Origin: Nitrosomonadaceae bacterium
GTDB taxonomy: Bacteria; Pseudomonadota; Gammaproteobacteria; Burkholderiales; Nitrosomonadaceae
Direction: 5' to 3'
Assembly (NCBI GenBank): GCA_030646695.1
Contig: JAUSLF010000020.1
Location: 1 to 45,869 of the forward strand
Length of the DNA stretch: 45,869 nt
Every line of letters starts with the position of its first letter. The first letter of the stretch is position 1. Under the pieces are notes generated by a model that was given only the letters and a program-made list of their open reading frames with translations, was not told the origin of the DNA and did no database searches. The position numbers and the translations under genes are program-made. Below, piece by piece: positions 36,625 to 45,826 of this stretch.

Positions 36625-37833
36625 ATGACACTCCACCATTTTTTCTCCCCTTGTCCGCGCGGACTGGAGTCCGTACTCGTCACCGAACTGGAACAACTCG
36701 GCGCGTCTTGCATGCAGGCACGCGACGGCGGCGTGCAATTTCAGGGTGACTGGAACATCTGCTACCGTACCAATCTGCAAAGCCGCATTGCCAGTCGTGT
36801 TCTGTGGCAGATTGCGAGCCAGCCCTACACGGGCGAGGCCGATATTTACAAAACAACGCATGCATTACCCTGGAACGAGTGGTTTACCCCGGCACTCACT
36901 ATCCGCGTCAATGTGGCGGCAATCAAATGCCCCTTGCGCAGTCTCGATTTTGTCACGCTCAAAATCAAGGATGCAGTGTGCGACAAGTTCCGCGAAATCA
37001 CCGGCAACCGTCCCAATGTAGACACGACGCAACCGGATATCCGCATACACGGCTTTCTCGATGCACGGAAATTTACCTTGTATCTGGATACCTCCGGCGA
37101 TGCCTTGTTCAAACGGGGCTTAAGGAAAGCTGCTGGGCAGGCGCCGTTACGAGAAAACCTTGCCGCCGGCATTTTGCGTCTGGCAGGCTGGCAACCGGGT
37201 GTTCCATTGCTCGACCCGATGTGTGGCAGCGGCACATTCCTGCTGGAAGCAGCGCAAATGGCGTTGAATATTGCGCCCGGGTCGGGACGCAGCTTTGCTT
37301 TCGAGAAATTCAAGCAATTCGATCGCACATTGTGGCATAAGCTGAAGCAAGAAGCAGTGGCGCAGCAAAGACCGCAAACCCCTCAGCCGATATTCGGCAG
37401 CGATTTGTACGGCGATGCTCTGGCCGACGCTCGCGCCAATCTGGCTGCAGCGGGATTCTCCGAAGTGGTTGAGCTGAAACAGGCGAATGTGCTGGAGATT
37501 TCCGCACCTGCGCCGATCGGCATACTTGTCACCAACCCGCCCTACGGAGTCCGTATAGGCGAGCAGCAACAACTTGCAGAGCTTTATCCAAAACTGGGGG
37601 ATGCGCTGAAGAAGAAATTCAGCGGCTGGAATGCCTATATCCTCACTGCCGATCCGCTGCTGCCAAAATTAATCCGCTTGACTGCCTCACGCCGCACCCC
37701 TTTGTTCAACGGCGCGCTCGAATGCCGTTTGCTGGAATACAGAATGGTGGCGGGCGGAATGCGGAAAGTGCCGGCAATTGACGCCAAGCAGCAGCCGGAC
37801 CAGACTTCCCCTGGCAGTCAAAATAATCGATGA
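36625..37833 (+). CDS. THUMP-domain class I rRNA methyltransferase (RlmL N-terminal type)
   Basis: 402 residues. A THUMP RNA-binding domain (about 50-160) is followed by a UPF0020 methyltransferase domain (about 165-385) with LLDPMCGSGTFLLEAAQ and the catalytic TNPPYGVRIG. Its likely substrate is 23S rRNA G2445 (N2), as for the RlmL half of E. coli RlmKL; the RlmK half is absent. Its stop overlaps the dsbB ATG by four bases. Confidence 0.9.
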   Translation: MTLHHFFSPCPRGLESVLVTELEQLGASCMQARDGGVQFQGDWNICYRTNLQSRIASRVLWQIASQPYTGEADIYKTTHALPWNEWFTPALTIRVNVAAIKCPLRSLDFVTLKIKDAVCDKFREITGNRPNVDTTQPDIRIHGFLDARKFTLYLDTSGDALFKRGLRKAAGQAPLRENLAAGILRLAGWQPGVPLLDPMCGSGTFLLEAAQMALNIAPGSGRSFAFEKFKQFDRTLWHKLKQEAVAQQRPQTPQPIFGSDLYGDALADARANLAAAGFSEVVELKQANVLEISAPAPIGILVTNPPYGVRIGEQQQLAELYPKLGDALKKKFSGWNAYILTADPLLPKLIRLTASRRTPLFNGALECRLLEYRMVAGGMRKVPAIDAKQQPDQTSPGSQNNR

Positions 37834-38324
37834 AACCGGGAATAAGGCTCATTTTCCTGTTGATTTTTCTGGGCTGCGCCAGCGCGCTTGGTTATGCCCT
37901 GTATCTGCAACTGGTAAGGCATCTGCTGCCCTGCCCGCTCTGCGTCGTGCAACGAGTCGCTTACTGGCTGGCGGGTTTAATCGCCTTACTGGCATTTCTC
38001 CACAATCCGCGTGCGACAGGGCGCCGACTGTACAGCGGTTTGATAACCGTGTTTGCGTTTGCCGGGGCGGTAGTTGCGCTGCGTCATGCCTGGTTGGTAC
38101 GCTATCCCGAAGCATTCGAATGCGGCATCAGCCCGGAAGAAAAATTCCTCAACGCCCTGCCGATCGCCAAATGGTGGCCCAGCATGTTCGAAGCGAATGG
38201 GGATTGCGCTGATTCGACGTGGGAATTCATGTCACTCACTATTCCAGACTGGTCGGCCATTTTATTCGTGACCTTTGGCGGCCTGGCAGGCTATGCCTTC
38301 TTTGCCAGGTACAATCGACGCTAA
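37830..38324 (+). CDS. dsbB: Disulfide bond formation protein B
   Basis: 164 residues, four membrane helices. Redox pairs C35/C38 (LPCPLC) and C98/C126 are present. It re-oxidises DsbA and passes electrons to quinones. Start ATG 37830 overlaps the methyltransferase stop (ATGA), indicating translational coupling. Confidence 0.95.
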   Translation: MKPGIRLIFLLIFLGCASALGYALYLQLVRHLLPCPLCVVQRVAYWLAGLIALLAFLHNPRATGRRLYSGLITVFAFAGAVVALRHAWLVRYPEAFECGISPEEKFLNALPIAKWWPSMFEANGDCADSTWEFMSLTIPDWSAILFVTFGGLAGYAFFARYNRR

Positions 38325-38448
38325 GAAAGCTCTGGTCGTGGAAGAAATAAGCTGACGCGATCTGCTGCCCTACTTGAAAAACTGAACTTGCAGCCCAATA
38401 ATTTGTTCCAATAGACTGTTTTCTGCAGAGATTAACGGAGTCACATCA

Positions 38449-39330
38449 ATGAAACGCATTTTCCTGTTCATGGTTACCAATCTGGCGATCCTGCTCGTAC
38501 TGAGCATTACATTGCGGTTATTGGGTGTAGATCGCATCCTGGATGCCGAGGGTGGCGGGATAGATTTCAATTCCCTGCTGATTATGGCAGCGGTGATTGG
38601 TTTTGGCGGTTCACTGGTTTCGCTTGCCATGTCCAAGTGGAGCGCGAAGCGTATGGTCGGCGCGGTGGTAATCGAGCAGCCATCCGATCCGACTGAACGC
38701 TGGCTGCTGGAAACAGTGCAGCGTCAGGCTGAACTCGCTGGCATCGGCATGCCGGAAGTGGCGATCTATGATGCGCCTGACGTGAACGCCTTTGCCACTG
38801 GCATGAACCGCAACGATGCGCTGGTGGCAGTAAGCAGCGGTCTGCTGCAAAACATGCGCAAGGACGAAATCGAAGGAGTGCTGGCGCACGAAATAAGCCA
38901 TGTAGCCAATGGTGACATGGTGACGCTTGCGCTGATTCAGGGCGTGGTCAATACCTTCGTTATTTTTCTGTCGAGAATAATCGGCCATACGGTAGATCGG
39001 GTCGTATTCAAAACCGAACGCGGCCACGGGCCGGCTTTCATGATTACCAGTATTGTGGCGCAAATGGTGCTGGGCGTTCTCGCCAGCATAATCGTCATGT
39101 GGTTCAGCCGTCAGCGTGAATTCCGGGCTGATGCTGGCGGTGCGCAACTGGCCGGGCGCAACAAAATGATCGCCGCGCTGGAGCGCCTGAAACAGCAGCA
39201 TGAGCCATCGCAGTTACCGGACAAGATCGCGGCATTCGGTATTTCCGGCAAAAGTGATGGTATCAGAAGCTTATTCATGTCACATCCGCCGCTCGAGATG
39301 CGTATTGCCGCGTTGCGTGCAGCGCCCTGA
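38449..39330 (+). CDS. htpX: Membrane zinc metalloprotease HtpX
   Basis: 293 residues. The zinc motif HEISH has H147, E148 and H151, and [13 protein letters not shown] supplies the third ligand. Two N-terminal helices and two more at about 160-180 and 195-215. It degrades damaged membrane proteins together with FtsH in E. coli. Confidence 0.96.
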   Translation: MKRIFLFMVTNLAILLVLSITLRLLGVDRILDAEGGGIDFNSLLIMAAVIGFGGSLVSLAMSKWSAKRMVGAVVIEQPSDPTERWLLETVQRQAELAGIGMPEVAIYDAPDVNAFATGMNRNDALVAVSSGLLQNMRKDEIEGVLAHEISHVANGDMVTLALIQGVVNTFVIFLSRIIGHTVDRVVFKTERGHGPAFMITSIVAQMVLGVLASIIVMWFSRQREFRADAGGAQLAGRNKMIAALERLKQQHEPSQLPDKIAAFGISGKSDGIRSLFMSHPPLEMRIAALRAAP

Positions 39331-39557
39331 CTATTTTCCTGCAATTCTGGTCGATATCGCGGCGGAGCGCATCATGTACCCCGCCATTTTTCATGAGGGT
39401 AGGCGGAATACTTCGTGTCGGCAGGATGGAGCTAAGGAACCACTTTGGCCCAAAGGGGCAATAAGGTCTCTTACTGGTCTGCCGGATTTTGCTGCACTTT
39501 GCTCAAGCCTACTGAACTTCCTGACCTTCAACCAGCCCCTTGCGGCAACGGGAACAA

Positions 39558-39851
39558 ATGCAAACGATATCGAAACAAGAAGGCCGCGTAACCCTGTTTA
39601 CACTGCTGCTGCTCTTTTTTGTGGCAGTGCTGGCATATTGGCTCTGGCGCGCCCACACTCAGGTGTCGCTGGAAATCGGCCTCGCCTGCCGTCAGCTTAC
39701 TGCCGAAGCCTGCGCCTCGGCCGAGGCGCGCTACCTGGACAACCTCGTTGCAGCCTGGTTCGCGCAGATGTTCCCGTGGATTCTGCCCTTCGTCCCAGCC
39801 TTTATCTACGTGTTCTTTTTCCGCTGGCTGCGCAAATACCGCAATCCCTGA
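39558..39851 (+). CDS. Small two-helix membrane protein of unknown function
   Basis: 97 residues from ATG 39558 (GGGAAC upstream). Helices lie at about 14-32 (LFTLLLLFFVAVLAYWLW) and 70-90 (FPWILPFVPAFIYVFFF), with a 35-residue loop containing two cysteines. No family recognised. It ends 10 bp from the convergent dinB stop. The 227-bp stretch between htpX and this gene shows no gene. Confidence 0.65.
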   Translation: MQTISKQEGRVTLFTLLLLFFVAVLAYWLWRAHTQVSLEIGLACRQLTAEACASAEARYLDNLVAAWFAQMFPWILPFVPAFIYVFFFRWLRKYRNP

Positions 39852-39860
39852 CATATTCAT

Positions 39861-41027
39861 TCAATGTGCATCTATAGTCAGCGGCAGCTCCCGCTGCAGC
39901 ATGGTATTGGCATCCGCTGAAGCATCCCTTGCAGACAATGCGCTGGCCCGCACCCCCAGCAACCGCAGTTTCCGGTTCAAAGGCACGCGCCGCAGGCATT
40001 CTTCCGCCGCGTGGCGGATGGTGACGGCATCGGCGGTGGGAACAGATAATGTCAGGTCGCGGGTCACCGTGTGAAAATCTTCGTAGCGCAACTTGATGCC
40101 TATGGTACGGCCGAGGTAGCCCTTGTGCTGGAGATCTTGTGCCACCTGTGTGCACAGCGCTGTAAAGATCTTTGACAAGATGGCGCGGTCATGGCGCGCA
40201 TGCAGATCCCGTTCAAAGGTGGTTTCACGGCTGATAGACTTGGGTTCGGAACTGGTAATGACGGGGCGTTCGTCGATACCGTGAGAAGCTGCGTGCAGCC
40301 AGCTGGCATAGCTGCGGCCAAAGTGGGTCTGCAGAAAAGCGGGTTCGGCCTGCGCCAGCTCGGCGATGCTGGTAATGCCGAGTGCCGCAAGTTTTTCGCT
40401 CGCTTTGGGGCCGATGCCATTGATCTTTCTGACAGACAGCGGCCAGATCCGCTGCGGAATATCCGCCAGGCTCAGAATGGTGAGGCCATCCGGTTTTTCC
40501 AGGTCCGAGCAGATCTTCGATAGCAGCTTGTTGGGACTGATGCCGATGGAACAGGACAGTCCGGTGGCTGCTCGTACAGCCTGTTTGATGCGGCGGCCAA
40601 GTAGCAGCGTGTCATCTGGCAATTCGTTCAGATCAATGTAGATCTCATCAATGCCGCTGTCCTCAATCTGGGGAGCAATGCCCGCCACCGCAGCTTTGAA
40701 CAGGCCCGAATAATGGCGGTAGGCGTCGAAATCGGCTGGCAGCAAGATGGCGTCCGGAGCCAGTTGCGCCGCTTTCATCACGCCCATGGCGGAAAAAACG
40801 CCGAGCGCACGCGCTTCATAAGTGGAAGTGGTAACGACACCGCGACCGGCGTATTCACGTAGCCGCGCAAACCGGCGGCTGCCGTCCTGGTGAAATGCGG
40901 GTTGCTGATCGTCCCGTCCGCCGATCACGACGGGCAAGCCCCTCAATTCCGGGTAGCGCAGCAACTCGACTGACGCATAAAAAGCGTCCATGTCCAGATG
41001 AGCAATGCGGCGCAACGGAGAATTCAT
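39861..41027 (-). CDS. dinB: DNA polymerase IV (Y-family)
   Basis: 388 residues. Catalytic carboxylates D12 and D14 (HLDMDAFYASVE) and D127/E128 (GIDEIYIDL) are in place, and INGIGPKASEKLAALGI is the helix-hairpin-helix. Residues about 38-60 (DDQQPAFHQDGSRRFARLREYAG) are an insertion compared with E. coli DinB. QRELPL near the C-terminus may be the clamp-binding motif. It performs error-prone translesion synthesis. Confidence 0.94.
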   Translation of the reverse strand: MNSPLRRIAHLDMDAFYASVELLRYPELRGLPVVIGGRDDQQPAFHQDGSRRFARLREYAGRGVVTTSTYEARALGVFSAMGVMKAAQLAPDAILLPADFDAYRHYSGLFKAAVAGIAPQIEDSGIDEIYIDLNELPDDTLLLGRRIKQAVRAATGLSCSIGISPNKLLSKICSDLEKPDGLTILSLADIPQRIWPLSVRKINGIGPKASEKLAALGITSIAELAQAEPAFLQTHFGRSYASWLHAASHGIDERPVITSSEPKSISRETTFERDLHARHDRAILSKIFTALCTQVAQDLQHKGYLGRTIGIKLRYEDFHTVTRDLTLSVPTADAVTIRHAAEECLRRVPLNRKLRLLGVRASALSARDASADANTMLQRELPLTIDAH

Positions 41028-41100
41028 ACTCGGGCAGAATGTGCGGTCAGCATGCGGCAGTCAGGTTCCGGTATGGAACCGGAATAACAAACTTTTCCTC

Positions 41101-43608
41101 TCAAGCCACTTTGCGTAATATTGTCAGTGGCGGTTTTGAAAGTACCGAGCGGGTTCCCATCAACCCCGCGATGGTCACGCCCAGCACCCCCGTGAGCAAG
41201 CCTGTCAGCCATATCCATGGGTTGAAAGTATAAGTCAGATTCAATGCGTATTCGCCGATGACATAACCCAGCGCGCTTGCCCCTGCTGCAGCAAACACTC
41301 CCGCCAATCCACCGATTATGGCAAATTCGGCTGCCCAGGCGCGCACCAATTGCCTGCGTTTGGCTCCCAGCGTGCGGAATATGGCCGCCTCGTGGATGCG
41401 TTCATCCTGGGTAGAGGCGATCGCCGCATACAGCACCGCGAATCCCGCCAGCAATGTGAACAGGAAAACAAATTCTATCGCCTTGCTCACCTGCTCCATC
41501 ACTTTCTGCACCTGGTTGATAATGGCCGCTACATCTATCACCAGAAAATTGGGGAAGGTTCTGATCAGTTGATTCATTACTTCAGCCTGCTGCGGCGGCA
41601 GGTGAAAACTGGTGATGTAGCTCGCCGGATATTTTTCCAGCACACCCGGTGGTGTCACCACGAAAAAGTTGACCCGGAACGTATCCCAATCGACTTTGCG
41701 CAGACTGGTCACGGTGGCGGAGAATGGGCTGCCTGCCACATCGTAAGTCAGCGTATCGCCAACGCGTATCCCCACCGTTTTTGCAATGCCCTCTTCCACT
41801 GACAGCACTGCTTTCCCCGTATCTCCGCTTTTCCACCAATGGCCTTTGGTGATCTGGTTGTCGGATGACATCTCGCTGGCCCATGACAGGTTGAACTCGC
41901 GCTCCACCAGCCGTTTTGCGCGGGTATCGGCATAACTATCCGCCGCTATCATGTTGTCGTTGATCGCGGTCAGGCGGCCCCGCACCATCGGAAATACCGG
42001 CGGATGGACGATGTCATGCTGACTAAAGAATGCTTCCAGTGGCTGTAATTGATCTTCCTGAATATTCACCAGAAAACGGTTGGGCGCATCCGGCGGCAAA
42101 CTGGTGCGCCAGTTTTGCAGCAGATCGTCTCGAATCAGCGTCAGTGCCAGCAGCGCCATCAACCCCAACCCCAGCGCGACTGCTTGCACCACGCTGGCAG
42201 TGGCGCGCCGCTGGATGCTGGCCAGTCCATAGCGCCACGCGCCCCCTGTCTGACCCCGCACACCCGACATGGCTTTTACCAGCAGGAAACCGAGCAAACC
42301 GAAAATCGCTATCGCGGCGACGAATCCGCCCATGACGGAAATCCCCAGGCGCACATCGCCGGCTTTCCACAAAAACAGCCCTGACAATGCCGCCAGTCCC
42401 AGCGCATAGCCGGTCAGGCTATAGGTGGTAGGCATGCCGATATCCCGGCGCAATACGCGCAACGCCGGCACCCGGCGCAAATTGAGTAATGGCGGCAGGG
42501 CAAAACCCAGCAACAGCACCATGCCGGTGAGCAAGCCGTGGGCAGCAGGCAACAGGCTGGGCCACGGCAATTCCGCTTCCACCAGCGCAGACAGCCAGTA
42601 AACCAGGGCCTCCTGTGCGGCCAGGCCGAGCAGACAGCCAGCCATGCTGGCTATCGCGCCCAGCATGATGAAGTGATACAGATACAGGCGCAGTATTCCC
42701 GCCTGGCTGGCGCCCAGACAGCGCATCACCGCACAGCCGTCGAGATGGCGCTGGCTGAAGCGGCGCACGGCAAGCGCGATTGCCGCTGCCGCCAGCACCA
42801 CGCTGGCAAGGGCTGCCAGGCTGAGGAATTTTTCCGCCCGCTCCAGCGCCGCTTTTATTTCAGGGCGCGCATCGCGGATACCTTCGATTCTTTCCCCCAG
42901 CGTCAGGTGCGCTTGCGCCCAATCCCGGAATTCTTCCACCACCGTCGCATCGCCCGCCACCAGCAAACGATAAGCGATGCGGCTGCCTTGCTGCACCAGA
43001 CCGGTTGCGGGCAGATCAGCGGCATTGATCAGCACGCGCGGGCCGAGGTTGATGAAACCGATGGAATGATCCGGCTCCTGCGTGATCCGCGCATCCACCC
43101 GCAGATGCGCCGCACCCACTTCAATCGCATCGCCCCGTTTGAGGTCGAGACGGGTTATGAGCTTCTCGTCCACCCACACCGAACCGGGCGGCGGGATGGC
43201 ATTGGCAACGCGCTCTGCCGGGGTTGGTGCAGTACCGCCAACATCATCGGTAATGCGCAATTCGCCGCGCAAAGGATAACCGGCGGTAACTGCCTTGATC
43301 TCGGTCAACAGGCTGGCCTCCCCCTTCGCCGCCATGCTGGGGAATTTGAGCGCCGAGGAAATCGCCAGCCCCAGCCGTTTTGCTTCATCAACGTAATGCG
43401 GAGGCAGCGGGCGATCGGAAACAATGATCAAATCCGCACCCAGCAACTGATTGCCCTGGCGGGAAAGCGCCATCTGCACCCGATCGGCGAAGAATCCTAC
43501 CGTGGTCATTCCGCCTACCGCGACCACCAGCGCGAATACCAGCACGCGCAGCTCTCCCGCACGCCAGTCGCGACGCAGCATACGGAAAGAGAGTTTGAGC
43601 AGATTCAT
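41101..43608 (-). CDS. Large FtsX-type ABC transporter permease (YbbP-like)
   Basis: 835 residues with about ten membrane helices in two FtsX blocks (about 255-400 and 715-830) and large periplasmic segments. KLSFRMLRRDWRAGELRVLVFALVVAVG is the usual start. Such proteins pair with a LolD/YbbA-type ATPase normally encoded immediately upstream; here the upstream gene is the integron integrase, so the ATPase must be elsewhere. Role unclear (lipid or lipoprotein related in relatives). Confidence 0.88.
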   Translation of the reverse strand: MNLLKLSFRMLRRDWRAGELRVLVFALVVAVGGMTTVGFFADRVQMALSRQGNQLLGADLIIVSDRPLPPHYVDEAKRLGLAISSALKFPSMAAKGEASLLTEIKAVTAGYPLRGELRITDDVGGTAPTPAERVANAIPPPGSVWVDEKLITRLDLKRGDAIEVGAAHLRVDARITQEPDHSIGFINLGPRVLINAADLPATGLVQQGSRIAYRLLVAGDATVVEEFRDWAQAHLTLGERIEGIRDARPEIKAALERAEKFLSLAALASVVLAAAAIALAVRRFSQRHLDGCAVMRCLGASQAGILRLYLYHFIMLGAIASMAGCLLGLAAQEALVYWLSALVEAELPWPSLLPAAHGLLTGMVLLLGFALPPLLNLRRVPALRVLRRDIGMPTTYSLTGYALGLAALSGLFLWKAGDVRLGISVMGGFVAAIAIFGLLGFLLVKAMSGVRGQTGGAWRYGLASIQRRATASVVQAVALGLGLMALLALTLIRDDLLQNWRTSLPPDAPNRFLVNIQEDQLQPLEAFFSQHDIVHPPVFPMVRGRLTAINDNMIAADSYADTRAKRLVEREFNLSWASEMSSDNQITKGHWWKSGDTGKAVLSVEEGIAKTVGIRVGDTLTYDVAGSPFSATVTSLRKVDWDTFRVNFFVVTPPGVLEKYPASYITSFHLPPQQAEVMNQLIRTFPNFLVIDVAAIINQVQKVMEQVSKAIEFVFLFTLLAGFAVLYAAIASTQDERIHEAAIFRTLGAKRRQLVRAWAAEFAIIGGLAGVFAAAGASALGYVIGEYALNLTYTFNPWIWLTGLLTGVLGVTIAGLMGTRSVLSKPPLTILRKVA

Positions 43609-43692
43609 GAATCTATTTTTCCACTAAGGATTTTCTTGCCCGGGCTTGACGCAAAAGAGTGTCGGTTGCACGCATAAAAGTTTCGTCATGCA

Positions 43693-44664
43693 TCACGCAT
43701 CCAGCGGGCTGACGACCCCGCGCCCGCCGCGATTCAATACATGGGTGTAGATCATCGTCGTCTGCACATCTTTATGTCCCATCAATTCCTGCACCGTGCG
43801 GATATCGTAGCCGCTTTGCAATAAATGCGTCGCAAAGGAATGGCGAAAAGTGTGCGGCGTAGCCGGCTTGGCGATGCCGGCCTGCTGCGCCGCGCGTTTA
43901 ACCGCGCGTTGCAGGGATTTCTCGTCCACATGATGGCGTCGCGTCACGCCGGAACGCGGATCGACCGACAGGCTGCGCGATGGAAACACATACTGCCAAC
44001 CCCATTCTTTCGCCGCATTGGGGTATTTTTTCTCCAGCGCATAAGGCAGATAAACTTCACCATAGCCCTCCGCCACGTCCTCATCATGCAGCGCCCGCAC
44101 CCGCACCAGATGCGCTTGCAAAGGCGCAATCGAACTTCCCGGCAGCATCGTTACGCGATCCTTGAAACCTTTGCCCTCGCGCACCGTCACTTGGCGCATC
44201 TCGAAATCCACATCTTTCACCCGTAGCCGCACACACTCCATCAGCCGCAAGCCACCGCCGTACAGCAAACTCGCCATCAACCACAACGTCCCATCCAACC
44301 GGTTCAGCAACGACTTGACCTCGCTCACCGTCAATACCACCGGCAAGCGTTGTGGTGTTTTTGCCTGCGTCACATTGTCCAGCCACGGCAACTCCAGCGC
44401 CAACACCTCGCGATAAAGAAACAGCAGCGCGCTCTTCGCCTGATTTTGGGTCGAAGCCGCCACCTTGCCCGCCACCGCCAGATGCGACAAAAACGCCTCC
44501 ACCTCCGGCGCACTCATCTGCGCCGGATGGGTCTTGTGGTGAAACAAAATGTAGCGTTTAATCCAATCCAGATAAACTCGCTCAGTGCGGATGCTATAGT
44601 GCTTCATGCGCAACACGGCTTGCACTTGATCGAGTAATTTTGGCGGGTTTTCAGGGGTGGGCAT
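43693..44664 (-). CDS. intI: Integron integrase IntI
   Basis: 323 residues, a tyrosine recombinase with R140, H271-x-x-R274 (HTFRH), H297 and nucleophile Y306. The extra stretch between the second and third conserved boxes ([25 protein letters not shown], about 205-229) is specific to IntI and absent from XerC/D. It recombines attC sites of cassettes with attI. It is transcribed away from the cassettes. A cassette promoter and an attC site lie on the other side, as in a complete integron. Confidence 0.95.
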   Translation of the reverse strand: MPTPENPPKLLDQVQAVLRMKHYSIRTERVYLDWIKRYILFHHKTHPAQMSAPEVEAFLSHLAVAGKVAASTQNQAKSALLFLYREVLALELPWLDNVTQAKTPQRLPVVLTVSEVKSLLNRLDGTLWLMASLLYGGGLRLMECVRLRVKDVDFEMRQVTVREGKGFKDRVTMLPGSSIAPLQAHLVRVRALHDEDVAEGYGEVYLPYALEKKYPNAAKEWGWQYVFPSRSLSVDPRSGVTRRHHVDEKSLQRAVKRAAQQAGIAKPATPHTFRHSFATHLLQSGYDIRTVQELMGHKDVQTTMIYTHVLNRGGRGVVSPLDA

Positions 44665-44698
44665 AGCGGGGTGCTAAAAACCGGTTAAAATCCAGATA

Positions 44699-44736
44699 AA
44701 AATCATATTGTCATGATTTTAAATTAAGTTTAGAAT
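44699..44736 (+). promoter_or_regulatory. Predicted cassette promoter (Pc) with overlapping inverted repeat
   Basis: TTGTCA (44708-44713) and TAGAAT (44731-44736) each match consensus at 5 of 6 and are exactly 17 bp apart, pointing into the cassettes. AAAATCAT (44699-44706) and ATGATTTT (44713-44720) form a perfect 8-bp inverted repeat that covers the -35. That is a natural site for a repressor or regulator. No LexA box was found. Confidence 0.6.
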
Positions 44737-44822
44737 TCTTGCCATGTTTATAAACCAACCTGATAAAATTTTTAGTGTTTTATTGGGGTCTACTTTACGT
44801 TCGGCGTCTTAACACCTGAGCT
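44737..44822 (+). other. Probable attI region
   Basis: This stretch lies between intI plus the cassette promoter and the first cassette gene. ACGTTCGGC near 44792-44800 resembles the GTTRRRY crossover core with one mismatch and may be the attI/cassette junction. The exact point is uncertain. Confidence 0.35.
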
Positions 44823-45137
44823 ATGTTGCCAATCGCTATTGATTTTGATTCGCTCCAGTGGGAAAGCTCACTGCCTGGCGCTCGTTTCAAAGTTTATCGG
44901 GAGGGTGCGAGACAAATCCGTCTGCTGGAGTTCTCGTCTGATTTTGTAGAGCCAGTCTGGTGCGAGAAAGGCCATATCGGTTTTGTGTTGGATGGCACTC
45001 TTGAGGTTGATTTCAACGGTCGAGTGGAGGTCTATCCGCAAGGCTCAGGTATCTTTATTTCTGCTGGCTCCGCTGCCGCACATAAGGCGCGTTCCATTAC
45101 GCCAGTTGTACGATTGGTGCTTGTCGAAGATGTTTAG
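44823..45137 (+). CDS. Cupin-fold cassette protein
   Basis: 104 residues. The single cupin domain shows LEFSSDFVEPVWCEKGHIGFVLDGTLEVDF and PQGSGIFISAGSAAAHKA. Histidines that could bind metal are at the expected strands, but the first motif is incomplete. It is the first gene of the integron array, on the + strand. Function unknown; small cupin proteins are frequent in chromosomal integrons. Start ATG 44823. Confidence 0.8.
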   Translation: MLPIAIDFDSLQWESSLPGARFKVYREGARQIRLLEFSSDFVEPVWCEKGHIGFVLDGTLEVDFNGRVEVYPQGSGIFISAGSAAAHKARSITPVVRLVLVEDV

Positions 45138-45209
45138 GCCAAGTCAGTTTTCTTTGGGAGTTTGCGGTTGCCCTTTTAAAAATCGCCGGGCCAGTGGTTT
45201 GGCTATGAT

Positions 45210-45272
45210 GCCGAACCCGTCATTCGAGAGGGACAGCCCAGAAGCGGGCTGCCCCTCAATTTTACGTTAGAC
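45210..45272 (+). repeat. attC recombination site of cassette 1
   Basis: The right core GTTAGAC (45266-45272) matches GTTRRRY exactly. The left core GCCGAAC (45210-45216) matches RYYYAAC except at one base. Between them GAGGGACAGCCC (45228-45239) pairs with GGGCTGCCCCTC (45246-45257) around a 6-nt loop, with one mismatch. This is the folded form used by IntI. It closes cassette 1 and opens cassette 2. Confidence 0.75.
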
Positions 45273-45279
45273 CAAAAAC

Positions 45280-45732
45280 ATGAAATCTCTCTTGCGCACA
45301 ATTCAACTTTTATTTTTCAAGGCATCGTTTCTAAATGCAGAAATTAATCACATTCGTGCGCTCAACGCCAATGGCCGTGTTATGGGTGACCCAGATAAAT
45401 TTCGCCCAGAAGCCAAGCAACGCATCGCGAAGAAACGAAAAGGCTTGCTTATTTCATTTCTCGTCATTGCTGGGTTGGTGCTCGCAGGCTTTACTGCCGC
45501 AGTAACAATTAATTTCTTTTGCCCCCTTTCTGTCATGGCAGTTCTTGGGCTTAGGTTAGCCTCTATTATTGTCATTGCGTGGGCCGTGCTTGGGCGCATT
45601 GGTTATGAAACAGCTTCATTTAAGGGCGAAACATTACTTGAGATAACAAGTGCTAAAGCCTTTAAGCAGTTTTATGGGCTTGGAGTTTTTCTTGCCACCC
45701 TTGGGCTTTTTCTCAATGTGCCAATTGTCTAA
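45280..45732 (+). CDS. Cassette-encoded membrane protein of unknown function
   Basis: 150 residues. A basic N-terminal third (LNANGRVMGDPDKFRPEAKQRIAKKRKG) precedes two or three hydrophobic helices (LLISFLVIAGLVLAGFTAA, LGLRLASIIVIAWAVLGRI, FYGLGVFLATLGLFLNVPIV). The ATG lies 8 bp after the attC core, a usual cassette layout, and the stop overlaps the next attC. AT-richer than the chromosomal genes to the left, which fits acquisition. Confidence 0.75.
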   Translation: MKSLLRTIQLLFFKASFLNAEINHIRALNANGRVMGDPDKFRPEAKQRIAKKRKGLLISFLVIAGLVLAGFTAAVTINFFCPLSVMAVLGLRLASIIVIAWAVLGRIGYETASFKGETLLEITSAKAFKQFYGLGVFLATLGLFLNVPIV

Positions 45733-45826
45733 CGAGTAAGGTTAGATTGTGATCGCGAAGCGAGCCACAATCTGAACCGTTTGTTGTACAAGCCCGGTGA
45801 GGCTGCTGTAAATCTGCTTGTTATGG
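45727..45826 (+). repeat. Second attC-like element
   Basis: GTCTAAC (45727-45733) is a perfect left core and the exact complement of the GTTAGAC of the previous site. GGTTAGATTGTG (45740-45751) pairs with CACAATCT-G-AACC (45766-45778), leaving one bulged G, as attC hairpins do. The right core is uncertain; GTTATGG (45820-45826) is the best candidate but mismatches the consensus. A third cassette would begin there. Confidence 0.45.

Noticed and set aside
42538..43677. 379-codon + strand frame opposite the ABC permease
   Set aside because: Gln/Arg/His-rich antisense translation; the permease on the minus strand has clear helices and motifs.
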